Shown in pieces: positions 24,705 through 33,466 of a DNA stretch of 64,000 bases. Position 1 is the stretch's first letter. Each line of letters begins with the position of its first letter. The notes beneath the pieces are model-generated. The model did no database searches and was not told the DNA's origin. It was given only the letters and a program-made list of their open reading frames with translations. The position numbers were made by a program, and so were the translations under genes. Source of the DNA: Roseitalea sp. GTDB lineage: Bacteria > Pseudomonadota > Alphaproteobacteria > Rhizobiales > Rhizobiaceae. The stretch spans positions 186,001 through 250,000 of the forward strand of contig JAEPON010000002.1 of assembly GCA_017642895.1 (NCBI GenBank), in the 5' to 3' direction.

Positions 24705-25736
24705 CTACCGCTCGGTCAGTTTCAGTTCGATCCGGCGGTTGCGGTCGCGCGCTTCGGCCGAAGCGTTCGGCTCCAGCGGCTGAAACTCGCCAAAACCTGC
24801 GGCGACGAGCCGGTTTGGCGGCACGCCCTCGTCGATCAGGAGCTTGACCACCGAGGTGGCGCGCGCCGTCGACAGTTCCCAATTGTCGCGCAGCCGCCCG
24901 GTGCCGGACAAGGGGATATCGTCGGTATGCCCGTCAACGCGCAGCACCCAGGCGATCTCGTCGGGAATTTCCTCTTCCAGATCAAGCAGCGCGCCGGCGA
25001 GCTTGCCCAGTTCCTCGCGCCCCGCCTCGTTGATCTCCGTCTGGCCCGACGAGAACAGCACCTCGGACTGGAAGACGAACCTGTCACCGACGATGCGGAT
25101 GTTCTCGCGGTCCGACAAGATGTCGCGCAGCCGGCCGAAAAAGTCCGAGCGATAACGGTTGAGCTCCTGCACGCGCTGGGCCAGCGCCACATTCAGCCGC
25201 CGGCCGAGATCGGCGATCTTGGCGCTGGCCTCCGCGTCGCGTTCCTCGGAAACGTCGAGCGCCGCCTCCAGCGCGCCAATCTGGCTGCGCAGGGCGGCGA
25301 TCTGCTGGTTGAGCAGTTCGACCTGGCTGAGCGCACGCTGGCTGACGACGCGCTCCTCCTCGAGTTCGCCGGTCAGCGAGCCGATGCGCGAGCGCGCCTC
25401 CTCGTCCTGGCCGGCGCCCGCATCGAGCAATTGCTGCAGCCGCGACCTGTCGTCCTCGGCAGTGGCCAGCGAAGCGCGCAACCCCTCAAGCTGGTCTTCC
25501 ACGTCCTGCCGGTCGGACTGTTCGAGGGCCAGAAGCTGGGTCAGTTCGTTGATCTGCGCGTTCAGCCGGTTGAGCACCTGGTCGCGCCCGGTGATCTCGC
25601 GGCTCAGAAGGAACTGCGCCAAAACGAACACCGACAGAAGGAACATGATGGCCAGAAGCAGCGTCGACAGCGCATCGACGAAGCCCGGCCAGTAATCGAC
25701 GCCGGCCGCCCGGCGCCGCGATCGCGCCAGCGCCAC
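24705..25736 (-). CDS. MotB/OmpA-like envelope protein with coiled coil (stator partner)
   Basis: The 343-residue protein has a short basic N-terminus, an inner-membrane helix at about 20-42 preceded by a conserved Asp (FVDALSTLLLAIMFLLSVFV), a coiled coil of about 140 residues (e.g. LNAQINELTQLLALEQS, IAALRSQIGALEAAL), and an OmpA-type peptidoglycan-binding domain (VLFSSGQTEINEAG, RVDGHTDDIPL, DRNRRIELKL). This is the MotB plan with an unusually long coil in place of the plug. The neighbouring upstream gene encodes the matching MotA/ExbB-like channel, 3 bp apart, so the two form an ion-driven stator that is not flagellar. Its job is unknown; the pair is conserved next to efp in Rhizobiales. 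Confidence 0.88.
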   Translation of the reverse strand: MALARSRRRAAGVDYWPGFVDALSTLLLAIMFLLSVFVLAQFLLSREITGRDQVLNRLNAQINELTQLLALEQSDRQDVEDQLEGLRASLATAEDDRSRLQQLLDAGAGQDEEARSRIGSLTGELEEERVVSQRALSQVELLNQQIAALRSQIGALEAALDVSEERDAEASAKIADLGRRLNVALAQRVQELNRYRSDFFGRLRDILSDRENIRIVGDRFVFQSEVLFSSGQTEINEAGREELGKLAGALLDLEEEIPDEIAWVLRVDGHTDDIPLSGTGRLRDNWELSTARATSVVKLLIDEGVPPNRLVAAGFGEFQPLEPNASAEARDRNRRIELKLTER

Positions 25737-25739
25737 GGC

Positions 25740-26759
25740 CTACCCGCCTTTCTCGAGCCTGGCGAGCACCTTGGCCAGCCGGTCGAGCGTCTCGCGTGTC
25801 ACCTTCTGGTCGCGCGCCTGGGCGTCCACCCAGTCGCGCCTCAACTGCAGCTCGCCCCGCATAGACTTGACCAGCCCGCGCACGCCTTCGGCAAGGCTTG
25901 CCAGCGCTTCTGCCTGGCGCGGGCTGCTGGCCGGCGCATCGCGCATCGTCGCGATCTGCTGGGTCAGCGCGGCAAGCTGTTCGGCATCGCCCGAGGGCAG
26001 CGCAACGCCGCTTTCCTCGACTGAGGTCACCGACGACAGCCAGTTTTCCAGTTCTGTGTAAAACCGGTTCTGCGCCCGCCCCGCCTGAAGGTCCAGAAAT
26101 CCCAGCACCAGCGATCCGGACAGGCCGAACAGCGAGGATGAAAACGCCGTGCCCATGCCTTCGAGCGGGGCGCTCAGGCCCGCCTTGAGCGAATCCAGTA
26201 TGTCGTTGGTGTCGCCGGCACCTGGATCGAGCGCCTGGATCGTCGCGCCGATCGAGCCGATTGTCGCCAAAAGGCCCCAGAACGTGCCAAGCAGCCCCAG
26301 AAACACCAGAAGGCCGATCAGATAGCGTGAAATGTCGCGGGATTCATCGAGCCGCGTACCGATCGAATCGAGGATCGAGCGCATGGAGAGCGTCGTCAAC
26401 GCCACCGATTGGCGGCCGCTGAGCATCGCCTTCATCGGCGCCAGCAGCACCGGCTCGCGCCGCGATGCCTTGACGGTGTCGCCCACCTTGAACGAATTGA
26501 CCCAGGCCACTTCGCGGAAGAGCCGCGTCACCTGCAGGAAGACCAGCACGATGCCGACGACGAGCACGCCCAGGATCAACCCGTTCAGGCCCGGATTGGT
26601 CATGAAGGCGCTGGAGACCTGGCGGTAGAGGATCGCCGCGAGAAAGCCGACGATCACCAGGAAGATGATCATCGACAACAGGAACACTTGCGGGTTTGAC
26701 AACCTGTAAGGGTCGAACCCGCGCCGTGCCGTCGCCTCATCTGCCGCTGGGGCATTCAT
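25740..26759 (-). CDS. MotA/TolQ/ExbB-like proton channel protein
   Basis: The 339-residue protein has four membrane segments: two early (FLLSMIIFLVIVGFLAAIL and GLILGVLVVGIVLVFLQV) and two later (IGLLVFLGLLGTFWGLLATIG and FSSSLFGLSGSLVLGFLDL). The Gly/Thr-rich third segment and the cytoplasmic loop match the MotA/TolQ/ExbB channel family. A cytoplasmic C-terminal helix (QTARETLDRLAKVLARLEK-like) follows. The ATG at 26759 lies after GGGAGA; a longer frame from 26822 has no family likeness. It precedes its OmpA-like partner by 3 bp and should form an inner-membrane stator complex with it. Confidence 0.9.
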   Translation of the reverse strand: MNAPAADEATARRGFDPYRLSNPQVFLLSMIIFLVIVGFLAAILYRQVSSAFMTNPGLNGLILGVLVVGIVLVFLQVTRLFREVAWVNSFKVGDTVKASRREPVLLAPMKAMLSGRQSVALTTLSMRSILDSIGTRLDESRDISRYLIGLLVFLGLLGTFWGLLATIGSIGATIQALDPGAGDTNDILDSLKAGLSAPLEGMGTAFSSSLFGLSGSLVLGFLDLQAGRAQNRFYTELENWLSSVTSVEESGVALPSGDAEQLAALTQQIATMRDAPASSPRQAEALASLAEGVRGLVKSMRGELQLRRDWVDAQARDQKVTRETLDRLAKVLARLEKGG

Positions 26760-26869
26760 CGGACGTGTCTCCCGTCGCATCCCGGCCGCAAGCAGCCGCA
26801 CCCGGCGCGATCTTAAAGGCAACTATGGCGAAAATGAAAGGTTCCGGGCGCCGCTGAAACCGTCCATGG

Positions 26870-27688
26870 TTAAGGCGCGGCGGCCGCCTTGGCGGTCTTC
26901 AGCGGCCGCCGGACCGCGGCCGCAAGATCACGCCGCACCACCTCGTTGCCAGCGACGACATCGCCGCGCTCGAACATGGCATGGCCGTCTGTCAGGTCGG
27001 TGACAAAGCCACCCGCCTCGCGCACCAGAACGATCCCCGCCGCCATGTCCCAGGCCGACAGGTGCCGCTCCCAATAACCGTCCAGGCGACCCGCCGCCAC
27101 ATAGGCCAGATCGAGCGCGGCGGCACCCTGCCGGCGCACGCCCACCACGTCGCCCATCACATGGCGCAACTCGATCAGGAATGCGCCGTGATCGCCCCGA
27201 CCCAGATGCGGCACGCCGCAGCCGACGACACAATCGGTCAGGCTGCGCCGTGCGGCGACCCGCAAGCGGCGGTCGTTCAGATAGGCGCCGCCGCCGCGCT
27301 CGGCGGTATAAAGTTCGTCGGTCGCCGGGTTGAACACCAGCCCGGCGACAAGCTGGCCCTGCCGTTCAAGCGCGATCGACACGGCGAAATGCGGGATGCC
27401 ATGCAGGAAGTTGGTCGTGCCGTCGAGTGGATCGATGATCCAGCGGTGCTGACCGTCACCGCCCTCGACCGCGCCGCCTTCTTCCATCAGGAAGCCATAG
27501 TCCGGCCGGGCGCGGCGAAGCTCTTCATAGATCGTCTTTTCGGCCTTGTGGTCGGCCTGGCTGACAAAGTCGCCCGGCCCCTTCACCGACACCTGAAGGT
27601 TCTGCACCTCGCCAAAATCGCGTGCCAGCCCGCGGCCGGCCTTCATCGCCGCCTGGACCATCACGTTCATCAGTGCCGAGCGCGCCAT
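26870..27688 (-). CDS. suhB: Inositol monophosphatase family protein (SuhB-like)
   Basis: The 272-residue protein shows the Mg-dependent, Li-sensitive phosphatase motifs: MEEGG (Glu ligand near residue 69), WIIDPLDGTTNFLHGIPHFAVSIAL (core DPLDGTTNF, metal-binding Asp residues) and LSAWDMAAGIVLVREAGG (AWDMAAG). It hydrolyses inositol-1-phosphate or related sugar phosphates; SuhB proteins also act in rRNA transcription in some bacteria. It lies 40 bp after efp on the same strand and upstream of the MotA-like gene, a conserved Rhizobiales order. The symbol follows family usage and does not prove the SuhB role. Confidence 0.9.
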   Translation of the reverse strand: MARSALMNVMVQAAMKAGRGLARDFGEVQNLQVSVKGPGDFVSQADHKAEKTIYEELRRARPDYGFLMEEGGAVEGGDGQHRWIIDPLDGTTNFLHGIPHFAVSIALERQGQLVAGLVFNPATDELYTAERGGGAYLNDRRLRVAARRSLTDCVVGCGVPHLGRGDHGAFLIELRHVMGDVVGVRRQGAAALDLAYVAAGRLDGYWERHLSAWDMAAGIVLVREAGGFVTDLTDGHAMFERGDVVAGNEVVRRDLAAAVRRPLKTAKAAAAP

Positions 27689-27728
27689 GACAGGCCTTTC
27701 AGATCGGGATCAAAACGGTGCGGCGTGT

Positions 27729-28292
27729 TCAGTCCGCGCGGCGCACATAGGTGATGTCGTCGGTGGCGACGATGATCTTCTCGCCGGCGGTGATGAAGGG
27801 CGGCACCATCACCCGCACGCCGTTTTCAAGAAGCGCGGGCTTGTAGGACGAGGCAGCGGTCTGGCCCTTGACCACAGGATCCGCCTCGGCGATCTCCAGC
27901 GTCACCTGGTCCGGCAAAGAGACGCCGATCGGCCGTTCCTCGTGCAGTTCGACCGTGACCGTCATGCCGTCCTGCAGGAAGGCGGCGCGATCGCCGACAA
28001 AGTCGGTCTGCAGTTCGAGCTGCTCATAGGTCTGCGAATCCATGAAGACCAGCGCCTCGTCCTGCGCATAAAGGAACTGATAGTCCTTCTGCTCGAGCCG
28101 CACCCGCTCGACGGTTTCGGACGCGCGGAACCGTTCGTTCAGCTTGGTGCCGTCGATCAGGTTCTTCAGCTCCACCTGGTTGAAGGCCCCGCCCTTTCCC
28201 GGCTTGACCGCATTGGTCTTCACCGCCACCCACAGCCCGCCATTGTGCTCGATCACATTGCCCGGCTTGATCTCGTTGCCGTTGATCTTCAT
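27729..28292 (-). CDS. efp: Translation elongation factor P
   Basis: EF-P binds between the P and E sites and relieves ribosome stalling at polyproline. The 187-residue product starts [21 protein letters not shown] and has the KOW-like domain I, with the tip loop KPGKGGA holding the lysine that may be modified, followed by the two OB-fold domains ([51 protein letters not shown]). Length is standard. The ATG at 28292 follows GGTGAAA. Several genes in this window encode Pro-rich tracts (TolA, the DUF882 protein), for which EF-P would matter. Confidence 0.97.
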   Translation of the reverse strand: MKINGNEIKPGNVIEHNGGLWVAVKTNAVKPGKGGAFNQVELKNLIDGTKLNERFRASETVERVRLEQKDYQFLYAQDEALVFMDSQTYEQLELQTDFVGDRAAFLQDGMTVTVELHEERPIGVSLPDQVTLEIAEADPVVKGQTAASSYKPALLENGVRVMVPPFITAGEKIIVATDDITYVRRAD

Positions 28293-28394
28293 CCGTTTTT
28301 CACCTGAAATCGCAAGCGCCGCCCACAGCGCCCTGTTGCGGCCTCCAAGACCATACTTGGCCGGCGGTTGCAAGAGATGCCGGTTTCCGCCCGA

Positions 28395-29405
28395 TCAGCG
28401 CACACGCAGCCGGTTGGCGCGGCTGATCGCCTCCTGCTGCATCTGCGGCGACAGCCCCAGCCAGAAATCCTCAAGCACCGGATCGCGCAGGCCCGCGCGG
28501 CGCGCCACCACATACCAGGCCGCCGCCTGTGTGTCGTCCGGCGCCACGCCGATGCCGCTCCACAGGAGCTTGGCGATCTGCGCCTGGGCAGCGACATTGC
28601 CCCCATGGGCCGCACGAGCTGTCCACAGATAGCCAGCCGCACGATCGCGCGGCCCGCCCGAGCCTTCCAACAGCATCAGCCCCAATTCGCGCTGCGCGCT
28701 GTCAAACCCCTGGCGCGCCGCCTTCTCCATCCACTGACGCGCTTCGGTTTCATCGAAGAAGACCGGCGGCGTTCCCTGGACATAATATTGCGCGACGGCA
28801 TATTGCGCGTCGGCAATGCCCGCTTCCGCCGCGCGGCGGAAATACTCGAACGCCGCGCGTTGGCCGGATGCGCCGGGCCGGTCGCTCAAGACAATCTGCG
28901 CATGGTTGAACATCGCCTTGCCATGGCCGGCATCGGCGGCAGACTTCATCAATGCGCGCGCTTCCTCCGAGCCTTGCTCTTGTGCCAGCAGCGTCAGCGC
29001 CAACTGCAGTTGCGCTTCCGGCACGCCTTGGCGGGCCGCTTGCGCGTACCATTTGCGCGCTTCCCCAAAATCGACGGCAACGCCCAGCCCGCGCGCATAG
29101 ATTTCGGCGAGCAGGGTCTGGGCTGCGGCGTCGCCGGCCTCGGCACGCGGCAGGGCCAGATTGCGCGCGGTCAGGAAAAGTCCCCGCTGAAATGCGCCAT
29201 AGGCCGGATCGGGGTCGGGCGCGCCGAAGCGCGAAGGGGCGGGCGTGGCCGAAACCCGTTCGCCGGTCGTTGCGGCCTCCTGCCCGGCGGGCGGCGTCGC
29301 AAAGCGGCCCGGCGGGGGATCGTCTTGGGCTGATACGGAATGGCCGGTCGCCAACACCAGCAGCGCGGCAATAAACGGTCCGGCGCGGCGGGATGGCTGT
29401 CTCAC
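28395..29405 (-). CDS. Exported Sel1-like repeat protein
   Basis: The 336-residue protein has a signal peptide (FIAALLVLATGHSVSAQ), a Pro-rich spacer, and at least six Sel1/TPR-like repeats of about 36 residues (LLAEIYARGLGVAVDFGEARKWYAQAA, AQYYVQGTPPVFFDETEARQWMEKAA, LWSGIGVAPDDTQAAAWYVVA). These helical repeats form a protein-interaction scaffold, probably in the periplasm. The GTG start overlaps the stop of the ThiE-like gene (GTGA), so the two are translated together. The partner is unknown. A long upstream extension of the same frame, Arg/Gly-rich, is out-of-frame noise within the neighbour. Confidence 0.85.
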   Translation of the reverse strand: MRQPSRRAGPFIAALLVLATGHSVSAQDDPPPGRFATPPAGQEAATTGERVSATPAPSRFGAPDPDPAYGAFQRGLFLTARNLALPRAEAGDAAAQTLLAEIYARGLGVAVDFGEARKWYAQAARQGVPEAQLQLALTLLAQEQGSEEARALMKSAADAGHGKAMFNHAQIVLSDRPGASGQRAAFEYFRRAAEAGIADAQYAVAQYYVQGTPPVFFDETEARQWMEKAARQGFDSAQRELGLMLLEGSGGPRDRAAGYLWTARAAHGGNVAAQAQIAKLLWSGIGVAPDDTQAAAWYVVARRAGLRDPVLEDFWLGLSPQMQQEAISRANRLRVR

Positions 29406-30064
29406 ACGGCCTCCGCGAACACATGGTGCGACAGGATGGCGTTGGCCGACCGCACGGCGTCTTCCACGTCCACGCCGTCGGCCAAAACCGCCCGCGACAG
29501 CGCCACGAAATCGGCGCCCGATGCGGCCGCGCGGTCCAGATGCGCAAGATCGTGGCCGCCCATCACCACCGCCGGCACCTCGACGAACTGGGCCCACCAT
29601 GCGGCGTTTTCGAGCGCGCCGGCATGGGGTTCGGGATGGGTGTCGGCGCCAAGCCGGCCAAACAAGACATAGTCGGGTCGCGCCTCACCCACTTCCAGCG
29701 CCGCGTGTCGGCTTTTCCCCGCTTCCGCGCCGACGATCCTGTCATGGCCATGCGCCTCGATGGCCCGCGCGACGGTTGCCGCATCGCCGCGCACATGGAT
29801 GCCGTCGGCGCCGGTGCGCGCTGCAATACGCGGTTCGCCCGCCACAATGACCGCCGCGCCCATCGCCTGGCCGGCGGGGACGACCGCTTCGAGCAGCGCC
29901 TGATAGGCATCCTCGTCGAGCCCGTATTGCGGCACGATCACGCTGGCCACGTCGCCGCCCCGGCCCGCGGCAGACACGCGGCGCGCCAGATCCGCAGGCG
30001 CCTGGTCGGCCGGCGTCACCAGCACGAGGCGGCAGCGATTGTTCACAATGTCCTGGGTCGGCAT
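29402..30064 (-). CDS. ThiE-like (thiamine phosphate synthase fold) protein, active site altered
   Basis: The 220-residue protein has the TIM-barrel outline of thiamine phosphate synthase: RLVLVTP at strand 1, ARTGADGIHVRGD at the position of the GADGVHLGQ segment, and ARPDYVLFGRLG. The TxTK motif that binds the phosphate in true ThiE enzymes is missing; GRLGADTHPEP stands in its place. It is therefore a ThiE-like paralog rather than a proven thiamine enzyme. No other thiamine gene is in the window. It is the first gene of a unit with the Sel1-repeat gene. The ATG at 30064 was chosen because the upstream extension to 30133 has no family likeness. Confidence 0.75.
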   Translation of the reverse strand: MPTQDIVNNRCRLVLVTPADQAPADLARRVSAAGRGGDVASVIVPQYGLDEDAYQALLEAVVPAGQAMGAAVIVAGEPRIAARTGADGIHVRGDAATVARAIEAHGHDRIVGAEAGKSRHAALEVGEARPDYVLFGRLGADTHPEPHAGALENAAWWAQFVEVPAVVMGGHDLAHLDRAAASGADFVALSRAVLADGVDVEDAVRSANAILSHHVFAEAV

Positions 30065-30200
30065 GGTCGGTCCGGCGGTGCATGTCAGCGGATCAGCAAT
30101 CACCCGATTACGGCAGCGCGATGGCCGATGCAAACGCCTGTGCGGGGTCGATACACTGCCAAGGTATTATGTTGCATCGCAGCATTCTTCTTGCGCTGCG

Positions 30201-30216
30201 GTAAGAATAGCCTTAC
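30201..30216 (+). promoter_or_regulatory. Small inverted repeat before the ArsR-like gene
   Basis: GTAAG (30201-30205) and CTTAC (30212-30216) are perfect 5-bp arms 10 bp before the ATG at 30226. An autoregulatory operator is possible; the arms are short. Confidence 0.3.
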
Positions 30217-30225
30217 ACATCGGGC

Positions 30226-30486
30226 ATGAAAACCGACCCGTTCGAAGCAATCGCCGATCCGAACCGCCGCCACCTGCTGGAGGAATTGCGGCGGGGCGCC
30301 AAGACGGTCGGCGAACTGGCGACAGGGTTGCCGATCTCGCGGCCGGCCGTGTCACAGCATTTGCGGGTTCTGCTCGATGCGGGTCTGGTCAGTGCCCGTG
30401 CGGAAGGCACGCGCCGCATCTATTCGGTCCAGGATGTCGGCTTCATGCCGCTGAACCTCTGGCTCGACCAGTTCTGGGCCCAGTGA
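30226..30486 (+). CDS. ArsR-type winged-helix transcriptional regulator (small)
   Basis: The 86-residue protein starts FEAIADPNRRHLLEELRRGAKTVGELATGLPISRPAVSQHLRVLLDAGLVSARAEGTRRIYSV in pattern (key parts IADPNRRHLLEEL and SRPAVSQHLRVLLDAGLV), the winged helix of the ArsR family. It has no cysteine pair of the metal-sensing type, so it probably senses something other than metal, as in the SRPBCC-linked ArsR subgroup. It ends soon after the wing with LNLWLDQFW, so it is short even for the family. It stands alone; the ThiE-like gene is divergent. No clear ribosome-binding site is seen. Confidence 0.85.
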   Translation: MKTDPFEAIADPNRRHLLEELRRGAKTVGELATGLPISRPAVSQHLRVLLDAGLVSARAEGTRRIYSVQDVGFMPLNLWLDQFWAQ

Positions 30487-30566
30487 CAAAGCGGCGCTTT
30501 TTCCACAAGCAATGCGTGTACGGCGGCCCCGCGCCGTCACTGATACCGCTCAAACAGCGCCAACGA

Positions 30567-30743
30567 TCAGTGGCGCGTTTGCGCCGTGATCTTCTCGATC
30601 TCGTCCTTCAGGCGGAGTTTTTCCCGCTTCAGGCGCGTGAGCTGCGACTCGTCGGGCGCCGGACGGGCCATCATGTCGTTGATTTCGCTTTCCAACGCGC
30701 CATGCTTGCGCCGAAGGGCATCGAGATGACCGTCAAGTGACAT
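30567..30743 (-). CDS. DUF465 (YdcH-like) small protein
   Basis: This 58-residue protein, MSLDGHLDALRRKHGALESE..., is a charged helical hairpin with the DUF465 pattern: HLDALRRKHGALESEI, then ESQLTRLKREKLRLKDEIEKI (in part LTRLKREKLRLKDEIEK). A strong AAGGAGG lies 7 bp before the ATG. The YdcH family consists of small coiled-coil proteins of unknown function. A second DUF465 gene lies 145 bp away in the opposite direction, so they share one promoter region. The gene is easy to miss because of its size. Confidence 0.88.
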   Translation of the reverse strand: MSLDGHLDALRRKHGALESEINDMMARPAPDESQLTRLKREKLRLKDEIEKITAQTRH

Positions 30744-30888
30744 GTAACGCCTCCTTGTTCATTCCGCGAACGCACGAATCGTGCCACGAAAAAGCGAGGC
30801 TGTCGAATGGCCCGGTGTAGCATTTTATTACAGCGCAAACTGTGATATGGGCCGCGCTTCCGTCTCCCCGCACCAGCGCAAGACACCC

Positions 30889-31098
30889 ATGACACCCTCC
30901 GACCAGGACCAGGCAGACCTGCGGCTGCAGTTCGCCAAGCTCAAGCAGGATCATGCCGATTTCGACGCCGCCATCGAGGCGATGATCAAGACCGGTTGCA
31001 ATCCGCTGCAAATCCAGCGCATGAAAAAGAAGAAGCTGGCGGTCAAGGACCGGCTGCAGAAGGTCGAGGACCAGATCATCCCCGACATCATCGCCTGA
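30889..31098 (+). CDS. DUF465 (YdcH-like) small protein, second copy
   Basis: The 69-residue protein has the same charged hairpin as its divergent neighbour: [19 protein letters not shown], then [24 protein letters not shown] (key [12 protein letters not shown] and [13 protein letters not shown]). It lies 31 bp upstream of purE and is probably co-transcribed with the purine genes, an order seen in other Rhizobiales. The ATG at 30889 begins the domain; an open frame further upstream, from 30781, is not family-like. Function of the family is unknown. Confidence 0.85.
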   Translation: MTPSDQDQADLRLQFAKLKQDHADFDAAIEAMIKTGCNPLQIQRMKKKKLAVKDRLQKVEDQIIPDIIA

Positions 31099-31129
31099 CG
31101 ACACCCACCGGGAGCATCCGTCCGCCGCC

Positions 31130-31621
31130 ATGAGCAGCAAAGATGTCGCCATCATCATGGGCAGCCAGTCCGACTGGCCGACCATGCGCCGCGCCGCCGA
31201 CATTCTGGACACGCTCCAAGTGCGCCACCAGGCGCGCATCGTCTCGGCCCATCGCACGCCCGACCGGCTGGTCGGGTTCGCCAAGGGCGCCCGCGCCGAA
31301 GGCTTCAAGGTGATCATCGCCGGAGCCGGCGGCGCCGCGCACCTTCCGGGCATGACGGCGGCCTTCACCTCGCTGCCGGTGCTCGGCGTGCCGGTGCAGA
31401 GCCGCGCGCTTTCGGGCCAGGATTCGCTTCTGTCCATCGTCCAGATGCCGGCCGGCATCCCGGTCGGAACGCTGGCGATCGGCGAAGCGGGCGCCGCCAA
31501 TGCCGGCCTTCTGGCCGCATCCATCCTCGCCAACAATGATGAAAAGCTGCGCGAGCGGCTCGATGCATGGCGCCAGGCGCAATCGGACAAGGTGGCGCTG
31601 CACCCGGCGGACGAGGGCTGA
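31130..31621 (+). CDS. purE: N5-carboxyaminoimidazole ribonucleotide mutase PurE
   Basis: PurE converts N5-CAIR to CAIR in purine synthesis. The 163-residue product carries the substrate-binding signatures [17 protein letters not shown] (GSQSDW), [11 protein letters not shown] with the catalytic His, [13 protein letters not shown] and GVPVQS. Length fits the octameric class I enzyme. It overlaps purK by one base (TGATG), so the pair is coupled: PurK makes the N5-CAIR that PurE uses. Both lie in a short operon with the DUF465 gene. Confidence 0.98.
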   Translation: MSSKDVAIIMGSQSDWPTMRRAADILDTLQVRHQARIVSAHRTPDRLVGFAKGARAEGFKVIIAGAGGAAHLPGMTAAFTSLPVLGVPVQSRALSGQDSLLSIVQMPAGIPVGTLAIGEAGAANAGLLAASILANNDEKLRERLDAWRQAQSDKVALHPADEG

Positions 31622-32691
31622 TGCTCCAGCGCGGCGCGACGATCGGCCTTCTGGGCGGCGGCCAGCTCGGCCGCATGCTCGCCGAAGCGGCGGCCCGGCT
31701 CGGCTTTGCCGTCATCGTCGTCGATCCGAACGAAAACTGCCCCGCCGCCCGCTTTTCCGACCGGCACATCATCGCCGCCTATGACGATCTGGGCGCGCTC
31801 GACCAACTGGCAGCGCTGTGCGATGTCGTCACCTTCGAGTTCGAGAACATCGATCTGGGCGCGCTTGAACATCTGTCGGGCAGGGCGTCCGTCCATCCCG
31901 ACGCCTGGGCGCTGCGCGTCACCCAGGACAGGCTGACCGAAAAGACCTTCCTGCGCGAGACCGGCATCCAGACCGTCGATTTCCACGCGATCGACGGAGC
32001 GCCGCAGCTTGCCATGGCGCTCGCCAACATGGGCAGGCAAACCATACTGAAAACGCGCCGTTTCGGCTATGACGGCAAGGGTCAGATCCGCTTTGGCGGC
32101 GACAACGATCCGACGCCGGACGAAGCCTGGGACGCGATCGGCGGCGCCCCGGCGATCCTTGAAGCCTACGCCGATTTCGCCTGCGAGATATCGGTGATCG
32201 TCACACGCGGAAGGGACGGCGCGACCCACGAATTCGAACCCGCGCGCAACGCCCATGAAGGCGGCATCCTCGCCCGCGCGACCGTGCCGTGCGGGCTTGA
32301 TTCGATCGTCATGGCCGACGCGATGGCCAAGACACGGGCGCTCGCCAGCCGGCTGCGCTATGTCGGCACGCTGGCGCTCGAATTCTTCGTGATGAAGGAC
32401 GGCAGCCTGATCGGCAACGAGATCGCGCCGCGCGTGCACAATTCGGGCCACTGGACCGAGGCGGCCTGCTCGGTCAGCCAGTTCGAGCAGCACATCCGCG
32501 CCATTGCCGGCTGGCCGCTGGCCGAGAGCTACCGCCACTCCGATTGCGTGATGACCAATCTGATCGGCGACGAGATCGCGACGCTGCCCGACTGGGCCGC
32601 CGACGGCGCGGTCCGCGTCCACGATTACGGCAAGCGCGAGACCCGCGCCGGCCGCAAGATGGGCCATGTGACCCGGCTGGTGCCGCGGTAG
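31621..32691 (+). CDS. purK: N5-carboxyaminoimidazole ribonucleotide synthase PurK
   Basis: PurK is the ATP-grasp enzyme that carboxylates AIR to N5-CAIR with bicarbonate. The 356-residue product starts with a Rossmann-like motif TIGLLGGGQLGRMLAEAA, continues with the ATP-grasp core (LKTRRFGYDGKGQ, ILEAYADFACEISVIV) and the metal-binding C-terminal part (LALEFFVMKDGSLIGNEIAPRVHNSGHWT, in part NEIAPRVHNSGHW). It follows purE with a one-base overlap and supplies PurE's substrate. The start at 31621 is fixed by the overlap and the first strand. Confidence 0.98.
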   Translation: MLQRGATIGLLGGGQLGRMLAEAAARLGFAVIVVDPNENCPAARFSDRHIIAAYDDLGALDQLAALCDVVTFEFENIDLGALEHLSGRASVHPDAWALRVTQDRLTEKTFLRETGIQTVDFHAIDGAPQLAMALANMGRQTILKTRRFGYDGKGQIRFGGDNDPTPDEAWDAIGGAPAILEAYADFACEISVIVTRGRDGATHEFEPARNAHEGGILARATVPCGLDSIVMADAMAKTRALASRLRYVGTLALEFFVMKDGSLIGNEIAPRVHNSGHWTEAACSVSQFEQHIRAIAGWPLAESYRHSDCVMTNLIGDEIATLPDWAADGAVRVHDYGKRETRAGRKMGHVTRLVPR

Positions 32692-32819
32692 CGTATGGCG
32701 ACCGCGGGCTGGCTGGAAAACGCCGGCTCCGAATCAGGAGCGCCGGTTCCCGTGGGCAGCACCAACGACCGCCATCGGACGTCGCGGTCTGCTTTGGAAA
32801 GATTTGCACAGGACAGGAA

Positions 32820-33350
32820 ATGATAACGACGGAATTCGCAAGAACGATGGCCCGCTACAATCGGTGGCAAAACCGCTCATTGCTGAAGGCCGCAACCGCG
32901 CTGTCCGATCGGGAGCGCTGGCAGGATCGCGGCACCTTCTTCAAATCGATCGCCGAAACACTGAACCATGTCCTTTGGGACGACCGTGTCTGGCTGGCCC
33001 GGCTGCGCGGCGATGCATCAATGGCTGCCGTGATCGGAGAGCGCCATCCTTACACGGACATGCCGCAAGACTGGGCGGAATACGTCCATGATCGTACCGC
33101 ATTTGATGATGAGATCGTCGTTTGGGCCGATGCGCTGACAGCAGATGATCTTACAAGATCGACGCCATGGATCAGGGGTTCGGAGCCCGTGGAGACCAAT
33201 TTCGGTTTCAACCTCGTTCACATGGTCAATCACCAGACACACCACCGGGGGCAGGTGCACGCCATGCTCACGCAAGCCGGTGTGGAACCCGAACCCACCG
33301 ACCTTCAAATGCTGGCGGTGATCGGCGATGTCGAGCGCGGCAAGGAGTGA
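32820..33350 (+). CDS. DinB family protein
   Basis: The 176-residue four-helix-bundle protein has the DinB/YfiT metal-binding pattern: one His in IAETLNHVLWDDRVWL and two in FNLVHMVNHQTHHRGQVHAML (H at the HxxxH-type site NHQTHHRGQ). DinB-like proteins are stress or thiol-linked proteins of mostly unknown chemistry. It has no link to the DNA polymerase DinB. ACAGGAA precedes the ATG. The gene stands alone after purK and before rpmJ, with 128 bp upstream that hold no recognisable feature. Confidence 0.88.
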   Translation: MITTEFARTMARYNRWQNRSLLKAATALSDRERWQDRGTFFKSIAETLNHVLWDDRVWLARLRGDASMAAVIGERHPYTDMPQDWAEYVHDRTAFDDEIVVWADALTADDLTRSTPWIRGSEPVETNFGFNLVHMVNHQTHHRGQVHAMLTQAGVEPEPTDLQMLAVIGDVERGKE

Positions 33351-33420
33351 CGCCCGGATCGGGTCGTGAAAACTCCGCCCTGTCCCTGCAACCGACGTCC
33401 GAACCGACGCACGCCCAAGC

Positions 33421-33450
33421 TTGACATCAAACCGGCTTTGCCTGTATCTC
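33421..33450 (+). promoter_or_regulatory. Promoter upstream of rpmJ
   Basis: A perfect TTGACA (33421-33426) and TATCTC (33445-33450) with an 18-bp spacer make a likely sigma-70 promoter about 90 bp before the rpmJ ATG. Confidence 0.45.
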
Positions 33451-33466
33451 CCGCCCACTGAATTGG

